DNA from: Hafnia paralvei ATCC 29927
GTDB lineage: Bacteria; Pseudomonadota; Gammaproteobacteria; Enterobacterales; Enterobacteriaceae
Direction of reading: 5' to 3'
Assembly (NCBI RefSeq): GCF_001655005.1
Contig: NZ_LXET01000053.1
Coordinates: 1 to 64,000 of the forward strand
Length of the DNA: 64,000 nt
Numbering within the stretch: the first letter of the stretch is position 1; every line of letters begins with the position of its first letter. Positions 35,802 through 45,285 of the stretch are shown piece by piece. Under the pieces are notes generated by a model that made no database searches, was not told where the DNA came from, and was given only the letters and a program-made list of their open reading frames with translations. The position numbers and the translations under genes are program-made.

Positions 35802-36788
35802 ATGACTTTGAACTCTCTTTTCGCACCGCGCCAACCTGTTGCTTCAAGCCACCTTCCACTAACGATTATGCTACTCAACGATTGGCAGTTGGTGAACGTA
35901 ACAGGCCCTGACGCAGGTAAATATTTGCAGGGACAATTAACGGTGGACGTCGCCGCGCTGACTGAGCAAGAGCACACCCTGTGTGGCCACTGTGACGCAA
36001 AGGGAAAAATGTGGAGCGATTTACGTTTATTCCACCGCGCAGAAGGTTTCTCTTATCTGCTTCGTCGCAGCGTCGCGGAGAACCAAATCGTTGAACTAAA
36101 GAAATATGCCGTGTTCTCCAAGCTCACTATCGCTGCCGACACTGACGCCGTCGTTCTTGGCGTTGCCGGCTTTAAAGCCGCCTCTGCGCTTGCCCCCTTG
36201 TTCTCACAACTGCCTGACTCGACAACGCCGGTGGTTGCTCATGAAGAGACAACATTGCTGTATCTAGCCCAGCCAGATGATCGCTACCTAGTGATTACAT
36301 CAACCTCGATGGCTGAAGCGCTGGTTGAAAAGCTTCAGGGCAGTGCCCAATTTAACGATAGTCAGCAATGGGTTGAACTGGATATCGAAGCGGGACAGCC
36401 CGTTATCGACGTAGAAAACAGCGGCCAACTGATTCCACAGGCGACTAACCTTCAGGCTCTGAATGGCATCTGTTTCAAAAAAGGCTGCTATACCGGACAA
36501 GAAATGGTGGCTCGAGCTAAGTATCGTGGTGCCAATAAACGCGCACTCTATTGGCTGCAAGGCTCTGCAAGTCGAGTTCCGCAGGCTGGCGAAGATTTAG
36601 AGCTTAAGCTAGGTGAAAACTGGCGCCGTACAGGCACTGTACTCACTGCAATCCAGCTTAACGACGGCATTCTAAATGTTCAGGCCGTGTTAAATAACGA
36701 TTTGGAAGCCGACAGCGTACTGAGAGTACGTGATGATGAAGGCGGCATGCTGACCATTCAGGCATTGCCGTATTCATTAGTAGAGTAA
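35802..36788 (+). CDS. ygfZ: Folate-binding protein YgfZ, iron-sulfur cluster repair
   Basis: 328 residues, related to GcvT. The signature KGCYTGQE with its essential cysteine is near residue 228. It uses tetrahydrofolate and helps maintain some Fe-S enzymes such as MiaB. Position beside sdhE matches E. coli. Confidence 0.96.
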   Translation: MTLNSLFAPRQPVASSHLPLTIMLLNDWQLVNVTGPDAGKYLQGQLTVDVAALTEQEHTLCGHCDAKGKMWSDLRLFHRAEGFSYLLRRSVAENQIVELKKYAVFSKLTIAADTDAVVLGVAGFKAASALAPLFSQLPDSTTPVVAHEETTLLYLAQPDDRYLVITSTSMAEALVEKLQGSAQFNDSQQWVELDIEAGQPVIDVENSGQLIPQATNLQALNGICFKKGCYTGQEMVARAKYRGANKRALYWLQGSASRVPQAGEDLELKLGENWRRTGTVLTAIQLNDGILNVQAVLNNDLEADSVLRVRDDEGGMLTIQALPYSLVE

Positions 36789-36802
36789 GATTTTTTATCG
36801 GT

Positions 36803-36866
36803 CGTTTATGGGGCTACTGTGTAATGTTGCGCACACTGGCCGTTTATGGGGCTACTGTGTAATGTT
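36803..36866. repeat. Two direct copies of a 26-nt sequence
   Basis: The sequence starting CGTTTATGGGGCTACTGTGT occurs at 36803 and 36841, a period of 38 bp. It abuts the left end of the MITE-like element and may mark a duplicated insertion edge. Confidence 0.8.
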
Positions 36867-37313
36867 CCGCCCGCCTGTTTTATACCGAGCTTCATTGATA
36901 CACCGATGAAGGCGTACGGGCAGAGACCACCAGCGCGTGGTCTCTGCACTCGCGCGCTTTTATCCGAGATGCCATCTCCGCTCCGGTTTGGTATCGCCCA
37001 TCCAGGGCGCCCCAAACTCCGCCGATACATCCCTGTATCGGCGGCTCTCCCTACCAAGACTTAAACAATTAAAAAGACACAAATAAAACAATACTGCTGT
37101 GTCTTTTTCATATTGAATGGAATGCATGATAGAACCGCCATCAGGGAAGATGGCGGTAGGTCGAGGGCGTACAGGATGTGCGCTTCGAGACCGGTCGGTC
37201 AAACGACGCGGTAAAAAAGCGCGAGAGTCGAGAGGTTACGCGCTGGCAACCTCTCGTCGGACGCCTACACCAGCGGTGTCATGGAAAAGTAGATACTGAC
37301 AGGCGGACGAAAC
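36864..37313. mobile_element. MITE-like element, 450-bp copy
   Basis: The outer ends are inverted repeats of about 60 bp (GTTCCGCCCGCCTGT on the left; complement of ACAGGCGGACGAAAC on the right), each followed by a strong hairpin: CAGAGACCAC/GTGGTCTCTG near 36936 and CGAGAGGTT/AACCTCTCG near 37228. The core (36950-37140) recurs inverted at 62940-63180. No transposase is present. It fills most of the ygfZ/SDH-like gap of 585 bp. Confidence 0.75.
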
Positions 37314-37373
37314 CTTTCATAGTTCTAACATAAAGGCTCAACTGCAAGACTCAGCAACCCGTACTCATCCTTT

Positions 37374-38198
37374 TTATGCACTCTCCCTCGCATATTGTGC
37401 CGCAGCCAAAAACAACTCATGATCCGGTCGAATCCCGGTATACAACACAAACTGTTCGACCGCTTGAATCGCAAACACCTCTGCACCGCTGATAACGGTT
37501 TTGCCCTGCGTCTTGGCGTAGCGGATCATTGGCGTTTCCGATGGCAGTGCGACCACGTCAAAAACCACGTTTGCGGAGTTGATTTCATCTTCGCTGTAGG
37601 CAAATTTATCGGCGTCAGCGCCGCCGCTCATGCCAATTGGCGTCGCGTTAATTAATACCTCGGCGGTAACACCTTGCATATCTGCGCGCCATTCATAGCC
37701 ATATAACGCGGCCAATTGCTGACCCGTCTTTTCATTTTTAGCCACGATAGAGCCACGCTTAAAACCAGCATCTTTCAACGCACAAGCTACGGCTTTCGCC
37801 ATACCGCCACTACCACGTAAAGCAAAAACCTGATCATTAGACACCGCATACTGTGCCAACAGTTGCGCAATCGCCAAATAATCGGTGTTATAGGCCTTTA
37901 AATGACCATCAGTATTAACAATGGTATTAACTGAATCAATCGCCTTAGCGGATGCATCCATTTCATCGACTAACGGGATCACATCCTCTTTAAACGGCAT
38001 CGAGATCGCACATCCACGTATCCCCAGCGCACGAACGCCGCCTATAGCCGCCTGAATATCTTTGGTCGTAAATGCTTTGTAGAGGTAGTCCAGATCCAGT
38101 GCATCGTAAAGATAGTTATGGAAACGAGTCCCAAAATTACTTGGCCGCGCCGCCAGCGACATACAAACCTGCGTATCTTTATTTAGGTATTTGGTCAT
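37374..38198 (-). CDS. Shikimate dehydrogenase-like protein (SDH-L, HI0607 type)
   Basis: 274 residues from the ATG at 38198. It resembles the shikimate-dehydrogenase-like protein HI0607 of Haemophilus: SLAARPSNFGTRFHNYLYD at the start, MPFKEDV (catalytic lysine), NTDY, and a Rossmann segment GSGGMAKAVACAL. These proteins have weak or unproven activity on shikimate with NADP+, so the physiological substrate is uncertain. AroE itself would be elsewhere. It follows the MITE-like element and stands alone. Confidence 0.85.
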   Translation of the reverse strand: MTKYLNKDTQVCMSLAARPSNFGTRFHNYLYDALDLDYLYKAFTTKDIQAAIGGVRALGIRGCAISMPFKEDVIPLVDEMDASAKAIDSVNTIVNTDGHLKAYNTDYLAIAQLLAQYAVSNDQVFALRGSGGMAKAVACALKDAGFKRGSIVAKNEKTGQQLAALYGYEWRADMQGVTAEVLINATPIGMSGGADADKFAYSEDEINSANVVFDVVALPSETPMIRYAKTQGKTVISGAEVFAIQAVEQFVLYTGIRPDHELFLAAAQYARESA

Positions 38199-38361
38199 GT
38201 AACAAAGCCTCTTCGCCAAGGGTGAATATGAGTGAAGCCGCAGAGATGCGCCCGTATTGAGGACTATCATGGACTAAAACAGGGAAGGTGAAAATGGCTG
38301 AATATCTTCTCTCTGGTTCCTCTTTTATAGCAAACACTGCGACTCACCAGAACGCAAAAAA

Positions 38362-38379
38362 AGGAGCCATAAGGCTCCT
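38362..38379 (-). terminator. Terminator downstream of tsx
   Basis: AGGAGCC and GGCTCCT with a 4-nt loop, followed by seven T when read leftward. Confidence 0.85.
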
Positions 38380-38402
38380 CTCTCTATGCATATTGGCAAA
38401 AC

Positions 38403-39287
38403 TTAGAAGTTATAACCCGCAACCAGGTAGTAACCCCAGCCGGTGGATTTCACGTCAAAGTTACCTTTACCGAAGTTCAGTTCAGTGCCGTCGTTCCACT
38501 GTCCGCCATTATGGAAATAACGCGCAACGAAGGAATAGTGCCAGTGATCGTAGTTCAATGCCAAAATGTGGCTGGAGGCGATAGAGTTGCTGGTACGAGT
38601 ACGCTTGCCATCGATGTTGCTGTAGCCAGAGTCTTTGCCCAGATCAGACCCCCAGTCAAAGTTGGTAAAACCGATGTAGCTCAGGTTGCCGCCCAATACT
38701 TCGGTGATTGGCACGAAGTATTTAACTTTGAAGCGGTAGCCATCCCACTCGTTTTCGTTAGACGCATTGTAGTTCTGCCATTGGTATTTGGCATATACGT
38801 TCATGGACAGGCTCATTGGTAGGCCGGTATCGATATCGGTACCCAAACCCATATACCACGTGCTCTGGCGGTTATCGCTGTTACGACCCATATCGTAGAT
38901 ATAGTTGTTCGCGAAGTACCACTCTTTAAATGGACCAAAGCTCAGGTCGGTGCCTGTCAATTTATCAATAGAGAAACGTGGTTCAATTTCCATGAACAAC
39001 GGTGAACCGTGGTTCCAGATACCGCGAGAGGTGCTGTCACCGCCGAAGAACATTGGCGCATCCACGTAACCGTAGAAGTCGAACCAATCTTTCTTGGCAA
39101 AAGCTTCATATTCTAAGTAGGTATCGTCACGCAATTGTGGTCCGAAACGCGTATGAGCACTGCCCACGACGTTAACGCTCTGGTGCCACCAGTCAGAAAG
39201 ATATTCGCTGTTGTTGTCTGCTGCTACAGCAGTAACGCTGCTTGAAAGCGCAAGCACGGTGCCTGCAGCTAAAATTATTTTTTTCAT
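38403..39287 (-). CDS. tsx: Nucleoside-specific outer-membrane channel Tsx
   Basis: 294 residues, equal to E. coli Tsx, from the ATG at 39287. Signal peptide about 1-22 (MKKIILAAGTVLALSSSVTAVAA), then a 12-stranded barrel ending in aromatic YNF. It takes up nucleosides and deoxynucleosides at low concentration and is also a phage and colicin receptor in E. coli. The gene is moved relative to E. coli, where it lies elsewhere. A long upstream region may carry CRP/CytR-type control. Confidence 0.95.
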   Translation of the reverse strand: MKKIILAAGTVLALSSSVTAVAADNNSEYLSDWWHQSVNVVGSAHTRFGPQLRDDTYLEYEAFAKKDWFDFYGYVDAPMFFGGDSTSRGIWNHGSPLFMEIEPRFSIDKLTGTDLSFGPFKEWYFANNYIYDMGRNSDNRQSTWYMGLGTDIDTGLPMSLSMNVYAKYQWQNYNASNENEWDGYRFKVKYFVPITEVLGGNLSYIGFTNFDWGSDLGKDSGYSNIDGKRTRTSNSIASSHILALNYDHWHYSFVARYFHNGGQWNDGTELNFGKGNFDVKSTGWGYYLVAGYNF

Positions 39288-39934
39288 AATATTGCTACTT
39301 ACCTTAAGCAAGATTCCCTGCCAGGGGAAAGACCCATGTAAACATCACCACAAATAGCCATCAATTGATCAACAACCCAGCTTTCTGGCTGAGTGTATTA
39401 TAGAAATCATTGCTCACAAAAATCTGTGATCTAGGAATACATTCTTAAATACGTAATCGATTGCGTTCACGTTTGCGGTAAAAAAATTCGGAGGGATTCT
39501 ACAATCTTTGCAGGATTAATCAAATTTAAAACGGAGAGCACAATTTTAAAACAGCTCGATAAGGCTTGCCCTGCAAGGGTTCTATAAAATACGCCAACGC
39601 AGGTAGTCACTTACAGCCGTGTTGCGCAACTTTATCTACGAAAAGTCTGACGAAACTTTGCTGCTGTAACAGTGTCGCACCAAACAAATGTTTGGAAGGT
39701 AATAAAATACCCCATATTTTGTGATAATTATGACACCAAGCCCATACGCACAATATTATAAAAACTTATTTATTCCCTTATAAATCATTTAATTATTTGA
39801 TAACCAAAAGCAAACACATCACTCTCTATCTTGTTTTAATTATATTTTGGCGTACACGTGTACACTGGAATCATTCTCAGCTAATCTAGCCTTAGCTTTA
39901 ATTTTTCATTGTTCAACAGAGGTAACGCCGCACT
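39288..39934. promoter_or_regulatory. Long divergent regulatory region between tsx and trhA
   Basis: 647 bp without a credible gene. TTGTGATAATTATGACAC near 39719-39736 resembles a CRP half-site pair (TGTGA-N6-TGACA), and TCACAAAAATCTGTGA near 39414 is a perfect small dyad at the tsx end. In E. coli tsx is controlled by CRP, CytR and DeoR from a long leader, which fits but is not proven here. Confidence 0.45.
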
Positions 39935-40585
39935 ATGGCAAAGGCAAATATTGTTCAGCAGGGATATTCGCTGGCAGAGGAAGTTGCCAACAGCATCAGC
40001 CACGGAGTTGGCTTTATTCTAGGTATCGTCGGCTTAGTTTTATTGCTGGTGCAAGCCGTTGGCACCGGCGCTGACGCCACCGCAATCACCAGTTACAGCC
40101 TGTATGGCGGCAGTATGATTCTGCTGTTTCTGGCCTCCACGCTGTATCACGCAATTTCACATCAGCGCGCCAAGCGTTGGCTAAAAGTGTTTGACCACTG
40201 CGCAATCTATCTATTGATTGCCGGCACCTATACGCCTTTCTTGTTAGTTGGGCTGGACTCAACGCTAGCTAAATGGCTGATGGCGGTGATATGGGGAATA
40301 GCGCTGTTTGGCATAATCTTCAAACTCGCGTTTGCGCATCGCTTTGAAGTGCTGTCGTTGATCACCTATCTGACGATGGGATGGTTGTCGCTGATTGTGA
40401 TCTACCAACTGGCAACCAAGCTGGCGTGGGGCGGAGTGACATTGCTTGCTATCGGCGGGATTGTTTATACGCTAGGCGTGATTTTTTACGTCAGCAAACG
40501 CATCCCCTACAACCACGCCATCTGGCATGCGTTTGTACTCGGGGGCTGTGCTTGCCACTTCTTTGCGATTTATTTGTATGTGTAG
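39935..40585 (+). CDS. trhA: Hemolysin III family membrane protein TrhA (YqfA)
   Basis: 216 residues with seven predicted membrane helices; close to E. coli YqfA. PAQR-type motifs: SLAEEVANSISHG at the start, FLASTLYHAI, FDHCAIYLLIAG, and PYNHAIWHAFVLGG at the end, with histidines suited to bind zinc. Implicated in membrane energetics/lipid homeostasis. The ATG follows AGAGGT. Confidence 0.93.
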   Translation: MAKANIVQQGYSLAEEVANSISHGVGFILGIVGLVLLLVQAVGTGADATAITSYSLYGGSMILLFLASTLYHAISHQRAKRWLKVFDHCAIYLLIAGTYTPFLLVGLDSTLAKWLMAVIWGIALFGIIFKLAFAHRFEVLSLITYLTMGWLSLIVIYQLATKLAWGGVTLLAIGGIVYTLGVIFYVSKRIPYNHAIWHAFVLGGCACHFFAIYLYV

Positions 40586-40679
40586 CTGACGTTGGACTAC
40601 GTAAAAGAACGGATTAGCCAGAATGGCGATTGCCGTTCGTTCCCGAGGGCAGCCGCGTAGCCGGCTGGAAACGCGTCGG

Positions 40680-40755
40680 AGGGCGTCTATTGAGCCCTCC
40701 GACACGGATGCCTGCACAATACAGATGTAAGACCGGATACATTAGGCGGACGTAA
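40680..40755. repeat. Probable end fragment of the MITE-like element
   Basis: A hairpin GTCGGAGGGC/GCCCTCCGAC is followed by CGGATGCCTGCAC and ends in GATAC-n3-AGGCGGACGTAAC. This has the same order of parts as the right end of the 36864-37313 element. Confidence 0.6.
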
Positions 40756-40767
40756 CATTCACCCAGT

Positions 40768-42168
40768 TTAATCTGGGTTCACCGCCACCTTTCCGCCTAC
40801 CAACTTGCTCATCTTAATCACTATTGGCGACAGCAAAATCAGCGCGATAAGGTTTGGTAGTACCATCAGCCCGTTGAACATATCTGCCATATTCCATACC
40901 AGCTCAACCTTGAAGAATGATGCAATAAAGATGAAGGCGATCACCATCAATTGATAAGCACGTACCGCTCTTTGCGAATTGAATAGGTAGCGAATGTTCA
41001 TTTCACCGTAGTAGTACCAACCTACAATCGTTGAAAAGGCAAAGAAAAATAGAGAGACAGAAATAAACAGACTGCCGAAATAGCCGTAGACATAGGTATA
41101 GGCTTGCTGAGTCACCGCAATTCCCTGTCCAGTAAACACGCCGAGGAAATTAGCCTGAGTTTTACCATCCAGCTCCCACATGCTCATACCGGAAGTGATA
41201 ATTGCCAATGCCGTCAACGTTACGATAACGCATACGACGAAAACCCCCATCATCGCGATATAACCCTGCTGCTCTGGACGTTCGACTTTAGCGACCGCAT
41301 GCGCATGAGGCGTAGACCCCATACCGGCTTCATTGGAGAACAGGCCGCGAGCAATACCAAAACGCATTGCCTGCTGGATGGCAATCCCTGCACCACCACC
41401 TAACACCGCTGTTGGATTAAACGCAGCAACGAAGATCGATTTAAACGCAGGCAGAATATAGTGTGCGTTATGCACCAAAATCACCAGAGTACCCAATAAA
41501 TAGAACACGGCTTTAATAGGCACCACTTTCTCGGTAAAGGACGCAATACTGCTGATCCCCCCCATAATGACCACGCCGGTAATCAACGCGAGAATAATGC
41601 CAATAACCCAGCCCGGAACGCCTAAAGAACTATTAAACGCTGCGGCAATGGAGTTGGATTGCACCATGTTGCCGATAAATCCTAATGCAATAATCACTAA
41701 CACCGAGAAAATACAGGCGAGCCATTTGCAGTTCAGCCCCTTTTCGATGTAGTACGCCGGTCCGCCGACAACCTGCCCATTTTTATCTTTTGATCTGAAT
41801 TTCTGAGCCAACATCGCTTCAGCATAAATTGTCGCCATCCCAAGGAACGACGAAACCCACATCCAGAAAATCGCACCTGGTCCACCAGCAATAATGGCCG
41901 TGGCTGGCCCCGCTAAGTTCCCCGTACCAACCTGTCCAGCAATCGCCGTCGCTACGGCCTGAAAAGAGCTCATCCCCTGCTTATCTGCTTTAGCACCAGA
42001 CAGCGAGATACCGCTAAACAAAGCTTTAAATCCCGATTTAAAATGGCGGATTTGGATGAACCCCAAACGTAGCGTGTAATAGATCCCCGTCCCACAAAGT
42101 AGAAAAATCAGTAGTTCATCCCAAAGCAGGCTGTTGACCTGATTAACTAACTGAGTAATAAATTCCAT
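40768..42168 (-). CDS. Sodium:alanine/glycine symporter (AGCS family)
   Basis: 466 residues with 10-12 predicted membrane helices. Family signature near residue 80-110: AVATAIAGQVGTGNLAGPATAI and GGPGAIFWMWVSSFLGMA. It imports alanine or glycine with Na+. It stands alone. I looked for a glycine riboswitch upstream and saw none. The exact substrate is not fixed by the sequence. Confidence 0.93.
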   Translation of the reverse strand: MEFITQLVNQVNSLLWDELLIFLLCGTGIYYTLRLGFIQIRHFKSGFKALFSGISLSGAKADKQGMSSFQAVATAIAGQVGTGNLAGPATAIIAGGPGAIFWMWVSSFLGMATIYAEAMLAQKFRSKDKNGQVVGGPAYYIEKGLNCKWLACIFSVLVIIALGFIGNMVQSNSIAAAFNSSLGVPGWVIGIILALITGVVIMGGISSIASFTEKVVPIKAVFYLLGTLVILVHNAHYILPAFKSIFVAAFNPTAVLGGGAGIAIQQAMRFGIARGLFSNEAGMGSTPHAHAVAKVERPEQQGYIAMMGVFVVCVIVTLTALAIITSGMSMWELDGKTQANFLGVFTGQGIAVTQQAYTYVYGYFGSLFISVSLFFFAFSTIVGWYYYGEMNIRYLFNSQRAVRAYQLMVIAFIFIASFFKVELVWNMADMFNGLMVLPNLIALILLSPIVIKMSKLVGGKVAVNPD

Positions 42169-42600
42169 AAATGCCTTACCTGTTTTATGCCGGCGCGCGT
42201 GTGGTCACGCGTCAAAGTTGTAATGCAAAACCAATAGCTCACCCGTAGTCGTTAAAAGCACCCAGGTGGATTGTCATGATGAAAATGCTGATATATCAGC
42301 CAATAAGCCCAGATAGGCTGGCTGACCTTGTATTCATTAGGGGAACATTTCACGGTGAGAACTCTATCACACTTTTATCACCATTCTGGGGTTGAATGAG
42401 GGTTAAATCAGCATGAGTAAAAGTGATGATTAGTGTAAGTAATAGAATGTTAAATAAGCATAACTAAATGATAAAATTAGATTTATCCAAAGTCACCCAA
42501 GAGATTGCCCATTGGGTATCTGCAACTTTTGCATTAGAAAACTTCATCCAAAATAAATGAGAAAAAGTAAGGGTAAGATGGTTTAAGTCGCTATAAAGAC
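42169..42600. promoter_or_regulatory. Upstream region of the symporter gene
   Basis: Over 400 bp with the leftward promoter of the symporter and AT-rich DNA beyond it. A hairpin GCGCGTGTGGTCACGCGT lies near 42195. No riboswitch or gene is recognised. Confidence 0.4.
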
Positions 42601-42602
42601 AA

Positions 42603-42633
42603 AAAAAGCCTCATCGATAAAATGATGAGGCTG
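42603..42633 (-). terminator. Terminator of the budAB operon
   Basis: GCCTCATC and GATGAGGC form the stem, and seven T follow when read leftward. Confidence 0.85.
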
Positions 42634-42693
42634 AAACCGAAGAGATGCTATGTCAGACACTCCCCGGGGTAGGTGAAATCAATGGCTCTTGAA

Positions 42694-44370
42694 TTAGAAC
42701 ATTTCGCTCATATTCAGCTGGCTCATCAACAACGCATTATCGCTATAGTCGACCGGTACGGCGACAACCGCAGGTCCTTGCACATCCATGGCAGCGCGAA
42801 GCGTGCTCTCGAGCGTTTCCGAGGAAGTAACAGCAAAACCTTTAGCCCCAAAAGCTTCAGCATAAACTTTAAAGTCAATGGGCCCAAACTTAACCCCTGA
42901 TGTGCGGTGATACTTTTTATCTTCCTGAATCGCAACCATATTATATTCGTCATCGACCCAAATGATATGCAGCAGGTTTACGCCTAACCGTACGGCGGTT
43001 TCTAGCTCCATGCTGGATTGCATAAAACCACCGTCTCCAGAAACCGAGACCACTTTACGGCTTGGATCGACTAGCGCAGCACCGATTGCCCACGGTAACG
43101 CAACACCCATGGTTTGCTGCCCATTTGAGATCAGCACCTGACGCGCACGGAAACTGTACAAGTAGCGAGCAATCCAAATATGGAAACTCCCCATATCTAC
43201 GCATAACGTCACATCACTATTGACGATATCCTGCATCGCTCTAACCAAGCGCAACGGATGAATCGCAAACTGCGTTAGGCTACGTCCTTTTTGTGCCAGC
43301 AGTTCCCGTTGCTGACGTCGCTCTTCCAAAATAGCGACCGCATCACGGCTTAAATCTAGCGTGGCATGAATATGTTCAGAAAGTAGATCCAACGTATCGG
43401 CGATATCCCCTACCAGTTCAATATCTGGCTGATAATCGCTATCGGTTTCGGCGGGCATGATATCGACATGTACCAGCGCACTTTCGTCATTATTCCACTG
43501 TGCTGGTTCATATTCTATCGGGCTGTAACCAATAGTCATCACCAGATCCGCATTCCTCAGCAGACGATCTCCTGCCTGATTATTGAATAACCCCACCCGA
43601 CCAGCAAAACGATGGAAATGCGCCTGATCGATAACCCCCGCAGCTTGATAGGTACTGGTAACGGGCAGCCCACTTTTATGCAAAAACCGGCGAATAGCTT
43701 CAGCATTACGCGGCTGGCTAGCCATCAGTCCCAGCAAAATGACTGGATTTTTAGCTTTCTCAAGACGGCGTGCGACTTGAGCCACACTCTCAAAAGGAGC
43801 CGCACCAAGAGTAGGATGCTGCGTCGTCAACACCCTGCTATTGACTGGCTCGTTGAGAATATCCATGGGTAGACTAATGAAACTTGCCCCAGGACGCCCA
43901 AACTCTGCCGCTCTAAAACCATTGGCTAACACCTCAGGCAAAGCAGAAGCCGATGTCACTTCAGCTGAATACTTGGTGACCGGACGGAACATCGTCACGG
44001 TATCCATGGTTTGGTGTACCTGTTTTAAATGGTCAGCGCGTTTTACTGCCCCACCCAGTGCAACCAAAGGATCACCCTCCGATGTTGCCGTGGCTACACC
44101 GGTAATTAAATTCGAACAGCCAGGTCCTGAAGTCACCAACGCTACGCCAGCTTTCCCCGTCAAACGGCCCACCGCTCCCGCCATAAAAGCCGCATTTGCC
44201 TCATGACGCACTGGAATAGTTTCGATATTGGAATCGACTAATGAGTTAAATACGCGGTCAATTTTCGCACCAGGAATACCGAATACATGTTTTACCCCCT
44301 GAGCCTCCAACTGAGCGACGATCAGATCTGCCCCACACTGCCATGCTTTGTTGCTATCAGACTTTTTCAT
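42694..44370 (-). CDS. budB: Catabolic acetolactate synthase
   Basis: 558 residues from the ATG at 44370 (CTAGGAG upstream), the size of Klebsiella BudB. Thiamine-diphosphate enzyme: the catalytic glutamate is in PVRHEANAAFMA near 58, and the TPP motif GDGGFMQSSMELETA-VR is near 450. It joins two pyruvates to 2-acetolactate for acetoin and butanediol without FAD. It lies 29 bp after budA. No budC follows. Confidence 0.95.
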   Translation of the reverse strand: MKKSDSNKAWQCGADLIVAQLEAQGVKHVFGIPGAKIDRVFNSLVDSNIETIPVRHEANAAFMAGAVGRLTGKAGVALVTSGPGCSNLITGVATATSEGDPLVALGGAVKRADHLKQVHQTMDTVTMFRPVTKYSAEVTSASALPEVLANGFRAAEFGRPGASFISLPMDILNEPVNSRVLTTQHPTLGAAPFESVAQVARRLEKAKNPVILLGLMASQPRNAEAIRRFLHKSGLPVTSTYQAAGVIDQAHFHRFAGRVGLFNNQAGDRLLRNADLVMTIGYSPIEYEPAQWNNDESALVHVDIMPAETDSDYQPDIELVGDIADTLDLLSEHIHATLDLSRDAVAILEERRQQRELLAQKGRSLTQFAIHPLRLVRAMQDIVNSDVTLCVDMGSFHIWIARYLYSFRARQVLISNGQQTMGVALPWAIGAALVDPSRKVVSVSGDGGFMQSSMELETAVRLGVNLLHIIWVDDEYNMVAIQEDKKYHRTSGVKFGPIDFKVYAEAFGAKGFAVTSSETLESTLRAAMDVQGPAVVAVPVDYSDNALLMSQLNMSEMF

Positions 44371-44399
44371 GGAACCCAACTCCTAGATGCCTTCAAGGT

Positions 44400-45194
44400 T
44401 TAACTTTCTACAGAACGAATTGCGGTATCTAAATTTGCAGGACATAAATCAGCCTGCATAAAATCATCGTCATGAGGAAAATCGATCAGTAATTTGTCGA
44501 TTGTGCCGAAGGTCAGCACACCGCTTTCCACCTGATAGTCGAGAACATGACCACCACAGTCGCGCTCTTCAGTAATGAAATGTTCGTGATAGCCAGCAAC
44601 GTTGATACCTTGCATATAGTTAGGGGTGAAGAACCCAATCAGTACGCCCTTGCGCTGTTCAATGTGATATGTCGGCTGCGCTTCAATAGCCTCCTGCATC
44701 GGCTTATAAGGACGATGCTGTTCAGGCACAGTCCGTGTTTCCACATTATGGAAAACACCGTCGATGCGTAGTGCGCAAAATGCATTTTGGCTCGTCAGCA
44801 TTTTGTCGATAACCTGATGGATTTCATCACGGCTATGTAGACGGTTAATACGGTACTCTTCGGTGGGTTGGTAAAATGTCATGACGGCAAAAGGCGTCTT
44901 TTGCTCAGGCTTGGCTTTCCGAGCGCTGCCGTCACCACGTAGTTGGAAAATGTTGCGGTTAAACGCAATCATCTCACCATCGAGATGATTAAACGTGCCC
45001 AAACCAAAGTCACCATGCTTAAGTAAATCGGCCATGGTGGTTTCACCTTCGTAGACCCCGCTTAATAGCGCACTCATTAGAGAAGTTTGATAAATGACGC
45101 GTTCTGGATGTTTACGATAGAGCTGCTTAGCAGTTTCTGCGATGTCTGCCACGCATGAACAGTCAGAATGATGTGCTTTCATGAGGTGATCCAT
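44400..45194 (-). CDS. budA: Alpha-acetolactate decarboxylase
   Basis: 264 residues. Zinc ligands HxH...H are visible in NVAGYHEHFI and GGHVLDYQ. It turns 2-acetolactate into (R)-acetoin in the cytoplasm. The start could be 45194 or 45182; neither has a good Shine-Dalgarno sequence. It is divergent from budR across 91 bp. Confidence 0.95.
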   Translation of the reverse strand: MDHLMKAHHSDCSCVADIAETAKQLYRKHPERVIYQTSLMSALLSGVYEGETTMADLLKHGDFGLGTFNHLDGEMIAFNRNIFQLRGDGSARKAKPEQKTPFAVMTFYQPTEEYRINRLHSRDEIHQVIDKMLTSQNAFCALRIDGVFHNVETRTVPEQHRPYKPMQEAIEAQPTYHIEQRKGVLIGFFTPNYMQGINVAGYHEHFITEERDCGGHVLDYQVESGVLTFGTIDKLLIDFPHDDDFMQADLCPANLDTAIRSVES

Positions 45195-45285
45195 TTTTTA
45201 ATCATTAGCGTTGTTAACTAAAGGTTGACTCCTTTCAGCAATGAGTTCCAATATGATGTTGTGTTCACTTTGAGACGTTTTTGAT

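Noticed and set aside
36806..37057. Open frame with a similar product at 63030-63242
   Set aside because: The similarity comes from the shared intergenic element, not from a gene; no start signals and the frame is broken at different places.
42169..42400. Possible glycine riboswitch before the symporter gene
   Set aside because: The conserved riboswitch core motifs are not visible.
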